Assembly: GCA_021812735.1 (NCBI GenBank) | Contig: JAKAMV010000613.1 | Span: 1-6,366 of the forward strand | DNA length: 6,366 nucleotides | Direction of reading: 5' to 3' | Source of the DNA: Chloroflexota bacterium | GTDB taxonomy: Bacteria; Chloroflexota; Limnocylindria; Limnocylindrales; CSP1-4 | Part shown: positions 1-5,672 of the stretch, one piece after another | Position numbering within the stretch: the first letter of the stretch is position 1 | How the letters are laid out: each line of letters starts with the position of its first letter | The notes under the pieces: model-generated | What the model saw: only the letters and a program-made list of their open reading frames with translations | Told to the model about the DNA's origin: nothing | Database searches by the model: none | Made by a program: the position numbers and the translations under genes

Positions 1-1209
1 GTGATCGGCGCCGGCGGCGTCGGCACCGCGGCCGTGGCCATCGCGGCCCGGCGCGACTTCTTCGAGCACATGGTGGTCGCCGACTACGACCCGGCGCGTG
101 TCGAGCATGCGCTCGCGCAGGTGGCGGGCGACGCGCGGTTCTCCGGCGCCCGCGTTGACGCATCGAGCGTCGACGCCATGGTGGGGCTGATCCGCGAACG
201 GCGGATCACGCACGTCCTCAATGCGGTGGACCCGCGGTTCGTCATGCCCATCTTCGACGCCTGCTTCGCGGCCGGCGTGACCTACCTCGACATGGCGATG
301 TCGCTGTCCAGGCCGCATCCAGACGAGCCCTACGCACTGGCGGGCCTCAAGCTGGGCGACGAGCAGTTCGCGAAGGCGGCGGACTGGGAGAAGGCGGGGC
401 GCCTCGCGCTGGTGGGCGTGGGCGTGGAGCCCGGGCTGTCGGACGTGTTCGCGCGGTACGCGCAGGATGAGCTGTTCAGCGAGATCGACGAGGCGGGCGT
501 CCGCGACGGGGCCAATCTCGTCGTGGACGGCTACGACTTCGCCCCCTCGTTCTCCATCTGGACCACGATCGAGGAGTGCCTGAACCCGCCCGCGATCTGG
601 GAGGCGGGCCGCGGCTGGTTCACGACCCCGCCGTTCTCCGAGCCCGAGACGTTCGAGTTCCCCGAGGGGATCGGCCCGGTCGAGTGCGTGAACGTTGAGC
701 ACGAGGAGGTGCTGCTCATCCCGCGCTGGGTGAAGGCCAAGCGCGTCACGTTCAAGTACGGGCTGGGTGACGAGTTCATCAATGTCCTCAAGGTGCTCCA
801 CACGCTGCGCCTCGACCGGACCGAGCCGGTGGCGGTCAAGGGGGTGCAGGTCTCGCCGCGCGACGTCGTGGCGGCCTGCCTGCCCGACCCGGCCGGCCTG
901 GGCGACCGGATGCACGGCAAGACGTGCGCCGGCACCTACGTCACCGGCAAGGGCAAGGACGGTCGTCCGCGAGCCGTCTACCTCTACCACGTGGTCGACA
1001 GCGACTGGTCGTGGCGCGAGTACCGGAGCCAGGCCGTGGTCTGGCAGACGGCCATCAACCCGATCGTCGCGCTGGAGCTGCTGGCGGCCGGCACATGGAG
1101 CGGCGCGGGCGTGCTCGGGCCGGAGGCGTTCGCCCCCAGGCCGTTCCTCGACCTGCTGGTGGCCTACGGCTCGCCGTGGGGCATGCGCGAGGACCCGGTC
1201 GCGGGTTGA
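1..1209 (+). CDS. Saccharopine dehydrogenase-family oxidoreductase, 5' end probably cut by the window edge
   Basis: Likely an NAD(P)-dependent cytoplasmic oxidoreductase of the saccharopine dehydrogenase / carboxynorspermidine synthase superfamily (Lys9-like, COG1748 style). The visible 402 residues open directly on a Rossmann dinucleotide-binding loop, GAGGVG at residues 3-8, followed by a beta strand ending in an acidic residue (VVADYD, about 25-30) as in this fold. Further on are THVLNAVDPRF (about 70-80), typical of the Rossmann half, and GVGVEPGLSDVFA (about 139-151), typical of the family before the C-terminal catalytic domain. That domain contains SIWTTIEECLNPP and FKYGLGDEFINVLKVL. 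The first visible codon, GTG, falls inside the first beta strand (VIGAGGVG); relatives usually start a few residues earlier, so the true start probably lies upstream. The substrate cannot be read from sequence: lysine or polyamine metabolism are family precedents only. The small membrane-protein gene follows 33 bases downstream on the same strand. Confidence 0.85.
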   Translation: MIGAGGVGTAAVAIAARRDFFEHMVVADYDPARVEHALAQVAGDARFSGARVDASSVDAMVGLIRERRITHVLNAVDPRFVMPIFDACFAAGVTYLDMAMSLSRPHPDEPYALAGLKLGDEQFAKAADWEKAGRLALVGVGVEPGLSDVFARYAQDELFSEIDEAGVRDGANLVVDGYDFAPSFSIWTTIEECLNPPAIWEAGRGWFTTPPFSEPETFEFPEGIGPVECVNVEHEEVLLIPRWVKAKRVTFKYGLGDEFINVLKVLHTLRLDRTEPVAVKGVQVSPRDVVAACLPDPAGLGDRMHGKTCAGTYVTGKGKDGRPRAVYLYHVVDSDWSWREYRSQAVVWQTAINPIVALELLAAGTWSGAGVLGPEAFAPRPFLDLLVAYGSPWGMREDPVAG

Positions 1210-1242
1210 CGGGCCGACATCATCGGCGCAGGGGGGAGGGGC

Positions 1243-1500
1243 ATGAACGACGGGGATCCTCCTGGCGGCCCGGGTCCCGGGTCCGTGGTCGTCGGGGCCA
1301 TCGTCGGCGTGGTCATCAGCCTCGGGTTCGGGCTGCTTGTCGCCGCCTTGGCGAACACGTGGCTGCTGGTCGACTGGGTGAGGGGCGTCGCCTCCCTGGC
1401 CGCCGACGCCATCGTGGCCGCCGCCATGCTGCGCGTCGTGTTCCAGTCGGCGACCGGTCGATGGCGCGCGCTCCGGCGGCGCGGCCCGCGCGAGGGCTGA
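1243..1500 (+). CDS. Small two-helix membrane protein of unknown function
   Basis: An 85-residue protein that I do not recognise. The N-terminus is a Gly/Pro-rich stretch (about residues 1-13). It is followed by a long hydrophobic segment, about 14-37 (SVVVGAIVGVVISLGFGLLV core), and a second, weaker hydrophobic helix at about 49-67. The tail is strongly basic (RWRALRRRGPR), which should lie in the cytoplasm by the positive-inside rule. A hairpin with both ends inside fits. The ATG is preceded by a purine run at 1231-1240 containing GGAGG, with a short spacing of about 3 bases to the start. The gene lies 33 bases after the oxidoreductase on the same strand and may share its transcript. It ends 6 bases before the stop codon of the convergent glycosylase gene. 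No catalytic motif is visible. Coding status rests on the RBS-like run, the ATG, the hydrophobic pattern and the tight fit between neighbours. Confidence 0.65.
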   Translation: MNDGDPPGGPGPGSVVVGAIVGVVISLGFGLLVAALANTWLLVDWVRGVASLAADAIVAAAMLRVVFQSATGRWRALRRRGPREG

Positions 1501-1506
1501 CCGCGA

Positions 1507-2475
1507 TCAGAGGCGCTCGATGCGCCGGCCTGCGAGTCGCGGCCCCCGCCGTGGCACGGCGATCCCGGACGCCTCGAGGAGCCGGATCACGCGTCCGCGC
1601 TGGCCGGCGTACGGCTCGAGGAGCTCGAGCATCCGTTCGTCCGTCCCGCGCGGCTCGCCGGCCAGCGCCCACGCCACGAGATCGGGCAGGTGGAAGTCGC
1701 CCACGCTGACCGCGTCCGGATCGCCGAACGCCCGCGCGCCGACCTCGGCCGCAGTCCAGGGCCCGATCCCGGGGAACTGCCGGAGTGCCGCGTACGCGCC
1801 CGCGAGGGCGCCCGTCGGGCCGGATGCCGCGGGCGCGAGCCGCTCGAGCCTGAGGGCCTCGCGCGCGACCGCCCGGATCAGCTCCGCGCGGCGCCGCTCA
1901 AGGCCGACCGGATGGAGGGTGAAGTACGGGAGCCCGGCGAGCACGGCTGGGTCGGCGGGGACGCGCAGCCCCCGCTCGCCTGCCGGGCCGGGGGCCCGCT
2001 CGCCCCACCGCGCCAGGATCCCCCGGTAGGCGCGCGACGCCTCGGTCCCCGTGACCTTCTGCTCGAGGATCGCCGGGACGAGCGCCTCGAGGACGTTGCC
2101 GGTCCGCCCGATGCGCAGGCCCCGCAGGCGGCGTGCCGCGTCGGCGACCACCGGGTGCCGCGGCACGAGGCGCGCCGGCTCGTCATCGAGACCGAGCAGG
2201 GCCACGATGCCGTCGAGGGCATGAGCCGCGCCAGGTCCCCAGGCCCGCGCCCGGACCTGGCGCCCTCCGCCCACCACCTCGATGAACAGCGTCGCCGGCC
2301 CGTCGGGGGTGCGAGTCACGCGCCACGCGGATCCCGACGCCTCGAAGCGGAGCGCGGGGTCGAGCCGGCCGTGACCGTGCACGCCGAGCGTCAGGCGGAG
2401 GTCGAGCGGCCCCGGCAGGACGGCCGTCCGCTCGAGCACGCGCTCGTCGGCGGGGGCGTCAGGCGGCATCGCCAT
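1507..2475 (-). CDS. DNA-3-methyladenine glycosylase II, AlkA-type HhH-GPD
   Basis: A base-excision-repair enzyme that removes alkylated purines from DNA by hydrolysing the N-glycosidic bond. The 322-residue protein, counted from ATG at 2475, has an AlkA-like N-terminal region (about 1-100). The helical core includes the family-typical ILEQKVTGTEA (about 136-146). The helix-hairpin-helix lies at FPGIGPWTAAEV (about 234-245), and SVGDFHLPDLV (about 257-267) carries Asp260, which aligns with the catalytic Asp238 of E. coli AlkA. The following PRGTDERMLELLEPYAGQRGR is characteristic of actinobacterial-type homologues. The open frame runs upstream to 3111 across a different gene, so the start is set by homology. 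Two ATGs, 2475 and 2469, are possible and neither has a clear Shine-Dalgarno. A TACCCT hexamer at 2481-2476 would suit a leaderless start at 2469. No Ada-type methyltransferase domain is fused. The gene is divergent from the RlpA-like gene. Confidence 0.92.
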   Translation of the reverse strand: MAMPPDAPADERVLERTAVLPGPLDLRLTLGVHGHGRLDPALRFEASGSAWRVTRTPDGPATLFIEVVGGGRQVRARAWGPGAAHALDGIVALLGLDDEPARLVPRHPVVADAARRLRGLRIGRTGNVLEALVPAILEQKVTGTEASRAYRGILARWGERAPGPAGERGLRVPADPAVLAGLPYFTLHPVGLERRRAELIRAVAREALRLERLAPAASGPTGALAGAYAALRQFPGIGPWTAAEVGARAFGDPDAVSVGDFHLPDLVAWALAGEPRGTDERMLELLEPYAGQRGRVIRLLEASGIAVPRRGPRLAGRRIERL

Positions 2476-2523
2476 AGGGTACGCACCCCGGCGCCTCGCC
2501 GCCGCGGAGCGATGGGGAATTAT

Positions 2524-2542
2524 CCCGACTTGACAACTCGGG
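2524..2542. promoter_or_regulatory. 19-bp imperfect palindrome in the divergent intergenic region (candidate operator)
   Basis: Arms read CCCGA-n-TTG and CAA-n-TCGGG around one central base: 16 of 18 flanking positions are symmetric. A perfect TTGACA hexamer (2530-2535) lies inside it. The pentamer TATCC is repeated on either side (2521-2525 and 2543-2547). A TATCCT hexamer (2543-2548) 12 bases before GTG 2561 could be a -10 element for the RlpA-like gene, in which case a repressor bound here would block it. The TTGACA is too close to TATCCT (7 bases) to be its -35 box, and no good -10 stands at the usual distance. The operator role is inference. Confidence 0.4.
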
Positions 2543-2560
2543 TATCCTGCCCCTCGCATC

Positions 2561-3166
2561 GTGCGAACCAGGATCATCGTCGCGATCGCGGCGCTCATTG
2601 CCGCGTCCGCCCTGGTCGCCGGCCCCGATACTGCGGGGGCCCGTGAGGCGGGCGTTGCCCAGACGCTCGACTCGGCGCAGTTCCGCGCCGTCACGCTCGC
2701 GCTGCCCTCGGAGCCGCCGGCGACGTCGATCACAACGCTTGACACCGCGCATCGCTCGGCCGGCTGGCTCGGGCCCGGCACCGCATTGGCCGAGGCAGCC
2801 GTCACCGCCGAGGTGGCGGGAGCGCGCCCGCTGGGACCGCAGCCCACCGTCAACCCCAAGCAGGTGCCGAAGAACGTCTGGCACCTCGACCCGAACATCA
2901 GCTGGTACGGGCCCGGCCTGTACGGCTCGCGTACAGCCTGCGGCGTCGCCTTGACGAAGGAGGTCCGCGGGGTCGCCAGCCGCACGCTCCCCTGCGGCAC
3001 CCTCGTGACATTCCGCAACCCGGCCAATGGCCGGACAGCCACCGTCCCGGTCATCGACCGCGGACCATACGTGTCGGGCCGCATCTGGGACATGACCGGC
3101 GGGCTGTGCACCTACCTGGGCCACTGCTACACGGGCTCCATCGTGTGGAGACTGGCGGCGGGCTGA
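2561..3166 (+). CDS. Secreted RlpA-like double-psi beta-barrel protein
   Basis: An exported protein of 201 residues with an N-terminal signal peptide: MRTR, a hydrophobic core at about 5-20, and an Ala-x-Ala type cleavage site near 25-27. A variable region (about 28-108) precedes a C-terminal double-psi beta-barrel domain of the RlpA/expansin-like superfamily. Diagnostic motifs are SWYGPGLYGSRTACG (114-128), RTLPCGTLVTFRN (141-153) and VIDRGPYVSGRIWDMT (164-179). RlpA proteins act on septal or cell-wall glycan, some as lytic transglycosylases. The acid Asp166 is kept, but the residue aligned with the catalytic His of Gram-negative RlpA (AHKTLP) is Ser140. Lytic activity is therefore doubtful and a wall-binding role equally possible. 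Four cysteines (127, 145, 183, 189), all in the barrel region, could form two disulfides, fitting export. The start is GTG with no Shine-Dalgarno, possibly leaderless. A weak terminator-like hairpin follows. Confidence 0.82.
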   Translation: MRTRIIVAIAALIAASALVAGPDTAGAREAGVAQTLDSAQFRAVTLALPSEPPATSITTLDTAHRSAGWLGPGTALAEAAVTAEVAGARPLGPQPTVNPKQVPKNVWHLDPNISWYGPGLYGSRTACGVALTKEVRGVASRTLPCGTLVTFRNPANGRTATVPVIDRGPYVSGRIWDMTGGLCTYLGHCYTGSIVWRLAAG

Positions 3167-3178
3167 CCGGGAACCGAC

Positions 3179-3200
3179 CGCGGGCGATCCGCGTTCTTGT
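3179..3200 (+). terminator. Candidate weak intrinsic terminator after the RlpA-like gene
   Basis: A 5-bp perfect GC stem, CGCGG (3179-3183) with CCGCG (3189-3193) around a 5-base loop, is followed at once by TTCTTGT (3194-3200). That T-rich tract is rare in this GC-rich sequence. The hairpin lies 12 bases after the stop at 3164-3166. The stem is short and the tract is interrupted, so termination would be modest at best. Confidence 0.35.
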
Positions 3201-3241
3201 GGGGTCGTGCGGCTCGCCGCGTCCCGTCTCGAGGTCCTCGC

Positions 3242-4203
3242 ATGCATGCTCCCGTTGTCCCCGCATCCCGCGCCGCCAGCCGGCGCCCGCCCCTGCTGGT
3301 GGCCCTCGCCGCCGCAGGGCTGACCCTCCTCGCGGCGTGCAGCCCGGCCGCGGCGCCGCCCGCGGCGTCCTCAGGAACCCCGGATCGCGGGCAGGCGACC
3401 CCGTCGGCGATTCCGGCGGCAACGTCCTCCGCCACCGGGACGGAGGCACCCGCAGGCACGACCCCGCTGCTGCTCGAGGTGCGAAGCGAGGGCGGGTTCA
3501 TCAACCCGGCGGCGTCGATCGGAGCACCGCCCACCGTTGTCGTGGATGCCGACGGGCGTATCTACACGCCGGGCACGGGCGACGCCCAGACCCCGATGAT
3601 CCCCGCGATCTCCGTCCGAGACACGGGCGCGGCCGGCGCCTCGGCGATCCTCGATGCCGCCCGAGCGGCCGGCCTGGCCGACGGCAGCGCCGGTGGCGGC
3701 GTCATCGCGGACATGGGGGCCATAGTGTTCACGCTCGAGGTGGATGGCCAGGAGGTCGTGTCGCGCGTCGTGCAGAACGGGCCCGTTGGCGCGCCGGGCC
3801 TCCCGCCCGGGCCCTCTGGCGGGTCTTCGGGCCAGCCGGGCGCGGCGGCCCTCGACCTGCTCGCGAGGCTGACCGACCCATCAACTCCATGGGGCGGCTC
3901 CACCGCCCCGGCGGTGTCCTATTCGCCACAGGCATTCCGCGTCTGGGTGGCCCGGTCGAGCGGCGACACGCCGGGGCCAACCGCGCGCCCTGGCCGCTGG
4001 CCGCGGACCCGTCCGCCTTCGGGGCGCCCGCCGCGGCGTCGCTCGGAGTTGACGGGCTTCGGTCGGGGGTCGTGGTGGGCGCAGAGGCCGCGACGCTGGC
4101 CGGAGCGCTCGCGACCGCTGCCGCCGGCACGACCCTCACGGCGAACGGCGTCGGCTACCGCGTCTGGATCGAGCCCCTGCTCCCGGTCGAGCTGGGTGGC
4201 TGA
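3242..4203 (+). CDS. Lipoprotein of unknown function, apparently frameshifted near 3970-3990
   Basis: An exported lipoprotein. The ATG at 3242 has a good Shine-Dalgarno, GAGGT at 3231-3235, 6 bases upstream. The N-terminus has SRR (13-15), a hydrophobic stretch (18-31) and a lipobox ending in Cys33 (LLAAC), followed by an Ala/Pro/Ser/Thr-rich linker (about 34-73). The mature part starts near TTPLLLEVRSEGGFINP and contains PPTVVVDADGRIYTPG (about 96-111) and IVFTLEVDGQEV (161-172). After about residue 240 this frame turns into Arg/Pro-rich noise. A plausible continuation, WPLAADPSAFGAPAA through GYRVWIEPLLPVELGG, lies in the frame that stops at 4201-4203. One extra base, for example in the CCC at 3988-3990, would join them into a 320-residue protein. 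Without correction, translation runs to a stop at 4364-4366. The cause could be a sequencing or assembly error or a real mutation. I recognise no named domain. Confidence 0.72.
3970..3993 (+). other. Probable site of a one-base deletion (frameshift) in the lipoprotein gene
   Basis: Sensible coding passes here from the frame of the ATG at 3242 to the frame ending at 4203. The stretch contains GGGG (3973-3976) and CCC (3988-3990) runs, likely places for a missed base. Adding one C to the second run gives a continuous reading, TARP followed by WPLAADP. The exact position cannot be fixed from one sequence. Confidence 0.6.
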
Positions 4204-4255
4204 GCCGATCCGCGCCGGATGCACGCCGGACGCGCCCGATTCGTGTGCAAAGCCA

Positions 4256-4337
4256 CATCCGCGGCTCACGCAGCTCGCGGGCTGCCGCCATAGGGTGGTC
4301 ACAGGCGGAGCCGCATCCGGTCGGCTCGCCGCGGATG
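4256..4337 (+). repeat. Long-range 10-bp inverted repeat in the gap before the DoxX–Rieske gene
   Basis: CATCCGCGGC (4256-4265) is perfectly complementary to GCCGCGGATG (4328-4337), with 62 bases between the arms. A second, competing pairing joins CATCCG (4314-4319) to CGGATG (4332-4337). A small hairpin, GCAGC (4270-4274) with GCTGC (4281-4285), lies inside. The 3' arm ends on the first base of the GGAGG ribosome-binding site at 4337-4341, so folding could affect its accessibility. A regulatory RNA role is only inference; high G+C makes such repeats fairly easy to find. Confidence 0.3.
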
Positions 4338-4341
4338 GAGG
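4337..4341 (+). promoter_or_regulatory. Shine-Dalgarno GGAGG that does not fit the start of the following gene
   Basis: GGAGG lies 5 bases before a GTG at 4347, which opens a frame of only ten codons. It is 34 bases before the GTG at 4376 that opens the DoxX–Rieske frame, too far for normal use. It either drives a leader peptide or marks a frame error in the first codons of the gene. Confidence 0.5.
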
Positions 4342-4346
4342 ACCCT

Positions 4347-4379
4347 GTGGCCGCGACGCGAACTGAGACCCGGCGGTGA
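4347..4379 (+). other. Possible leader mini-ORF overlapping the DoxX–Rieske start
   Basis: GTG at 4347, well spaced behind GGAGG, reads MAATRTETRR and stops at TGA 4377-4379. An ATG at 4335 opens the same frame, giving 14 codons. The stop overlaps GTG 4376-4378 as GTGA, the arrangement used for translational coupling. Alternatively this is the true N-terminus of the next protein, separated by a one-base error; the arginine-rich run on either side (TRR, then SRRQRGSRR) is compatible with that. No attenuator-type run of one amino acid is present. Confidence 0.3.
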
Positions 4380-5644
4380 GCCGCCGCCAACGCGGATCGC
4401 GCCGCGCCCCGGATCGAGCCTACGGCAGCGTGGAACCTGCGTCGCGGCGCGTCCATCCGCCCGAGCGTGCGCCGCAGACCTCGGTCCGGGCGCAGCTGGA
4501 GGGCGCGAGCCCGGCGGCTCGCGCCCTCCTCCCCATCCGCTTCTTCTTCGGCGCGACGTTCGTCTACGCGGGTCTCGACAAGATCGTGGACCCCACGTTC
4601 CTCGACCCCTCCTCGCCGGCATCGATCACGGCCCAGCTGGCGGCGTTCACCCGGACGTCGCCGCTGGCGTTCATGATCAAGCCCGTCGAGCCGTTCGCCG
4701 TCCTGGTCGGCATCCTGATCGCGCTCGCTGAGATCGCCGTCGGTCTCGGGACCATCTCCGGCCTGCTGTTCCGCGTGGCGGCTGCCGGCGGCGCGCTCCT
4801 GTCGCTCCTCTTCTTCCTGACCGCGTCGTGGGCGACCCACCCGTACTACTACGGCCCTGACCTGCCCTACGCGTTCGGCTGGCTCGCCCTCGCAATCGCC
4901 GGCACGAGCGGCGTGCTGGTGCCCGGGTTCATCACGGCGATCGGCGCCGGCGTGGAGGCGGCCATGCCGTGGGGCCAGCGCGTGGCCAGCTCGGCGGCGG
5001 CGTCGGGGTTCCGGCCGCCCCGCTACCTCGACGAGGAGCCGTCGATCTCGCGCCGCTGGCTGGTCCAGACGGGCGTGCTCGCCGGGGCCACGCTCGTGGT
5101 CGGCGCGTTCGCCGTGCCGATCCGGTTCTTCCGCCAGGGCGACGACGCCTCCAGCGCGAGTGGCGCTGGCGACGCCTCGAACGTCTCCCTCGTCGGCGCC
5201 GCCGGAACGGCCAGCACGCCGGGCGCAGCAGCGTCCAGCGCCTCGCCGGTGCCGGGAGGGCCCACCTCGGCGCCGCAGGCGTCGCCGACGACCGGGTTCA
5301 CGCCCAGCGGCCTGGCCGTGACCACCACGTCCCAGGTGGACAAGTCCGGGGCCGTCCGGATCCGCGTGCCGGTGAGCGCGCCCTCGTCGCTGCCCGCCGG
5401 CGACCCGGCCGTGGTGGTCAAGCTCAAGAGCGGCGGGTACGCCTGCTTCGACGCCATCTGCACGCACCAGGGCTGCCGGGTCGGCTGGGATGCCCAGTAC
5501 GACGTGCTGCTCTGCCCCTGCCACGGCGCCGCCTTCGACCCCAACAACCACGCGGCCGTCATCCAGGGCCCCACGAACCAGCCGCTGCTCGAGCTGCCCA
5601 TCGTGATCGACTCCAAGACCGGAACCATCAGCCTCAAGGCCTGA
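4376..5644 (+). CDS. DoxX-like membrane domain fused to a Tat-type anchor and a Rieske [2Fe-2S] domain
   Basis: A predicted membrane redox protein of 422 residues. A basic N-terminal tail (1-45) precedes four hydrophobic helices at about 50-70, 105-127, 129-151 and 165-187, in DoxX/DoxD style (LLPIRFFFGATFVYAGLDKI at the start). Next comes SRRWLVQTGVLAG (225-237), a twin-arginine motif, leading into a fifth helix (about 229-249). A Ser/Ala/Gly/Pro/Thr-rich linker (about 256-312) follows. The C-terminal Rieske domain has CTHQGC (362-367) and CPCHG (380-384). Predicted cluster ligands are Cys362, His364, Cys380 and His383, with a Cys367-Cys382 disulfide as in respiratory Rieske proteins. Four helices with the N-terminus inside would keep the arginine pair cytoplasmic and place the Rieske domain outside. 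DoxD/DoxA belong to thiosulfate:quinone oxidoreductase, so quinone-linked electron transfer is a reasonable but unproven role. The GTG start is uncertain because the nearest Shine-Dalgarno serves another frame. Confidence 0.88.
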   Translation: MSRRQRGSRRAPDRAYGSVEPASRRVHPPERAPQTSVRAQLEGASPAARALLPIRFFFGATFVYAGLDKIVDPTFLDPSSPASITAQLAAFTRTSPLAFMIKPVEPFAVLVGILIALAEIAVGLGTISGLLFRVAAAGGALLSLLFFLTASWATHPYYYGPDLPYAFGWLALAIAGTSGVLVPGFITAIGAGVEAAMPWGQRVASSAAASGFRPPRYLDEEPSISRRWLVQTGVLAGATLVVGAFAVPIRFFRQGDDASSASGAGDASNVSLVGAAGTASTPGAAASSASPVPGGPTSAPQASPTTGFTPSGLAVTTTSQVDKSGAVRIRVPVSAPSSLPAGDPAVVVKLKSGGYACFDAICTHQGCRVGWDAQYDVLLCPCHGAAFDPNNHAAVIQGPTNQPLLELPIVIDSKTGTISLKA

Positions 5645-5659
5645 GCGCCACAGACGGCG

Positions 5660-5665
5660 TAGTCT
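5660..5665 (+). promoter_or_regulatory. Candidate -10 element for a leaderless GH3 lipoprotein transcript
   Basis: TAGTCT fits the TANNNT pattern and ends 7 bases before the GTG at 5673, the spacing expected if transcription starts at the start codon. No Shine-Dalgarno is present in this 28-base gap. The hexamer lies within an imperfect inverted repeat (CACAGAC 5649-5655 against GTCTCTG 5662-5668, 6 of 7 pairs). No convincing -35 box is seen. Confidence 0.35.
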
Positions 5666-5672
5666 CTGCGCC

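Noticed and set aside
2530..2558. A full -35/-10 promoter built on TTGACA at 2530-2535
   Set aside because: At the usual 17-base spacing the hexamer is CTCGCA, a poor -10, and TATCCT is only 7 bases away. The TTGACA is better explained as part of the palindrome.
1690..2646. A 318-codon plus-strand frame opposite the glycosylase
   Set aside because: Arg/Ala/Pro-rich composition with no motif; the minus strand carries clear HhH-GPD features.
2476..3111. Upstream extension of the glycosylase frame to a start at 3111
   Set aside because: It would overlap the whole RlpA-like gene in antisense, and its extra residues are not glycosylase-like. Homology begins near 2475/2469.
3240..3249. Perfect 10-bp palindrome GCATGCATGC over the lipoprotein start codon
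   Set aside because: It is a simple alternating GCAT repeat; a single copy at a start codon gives no reason to call it a binding site.
3106..3960. N-terminal part of the frame that ends at 4203
   Set aside because: It overlaps the RlpA-like C-terminus and reads as Arg/Gly-rich noise. Only its last part, after about 3990, looks like protein and belongs to the frameshifted lipoprotein.
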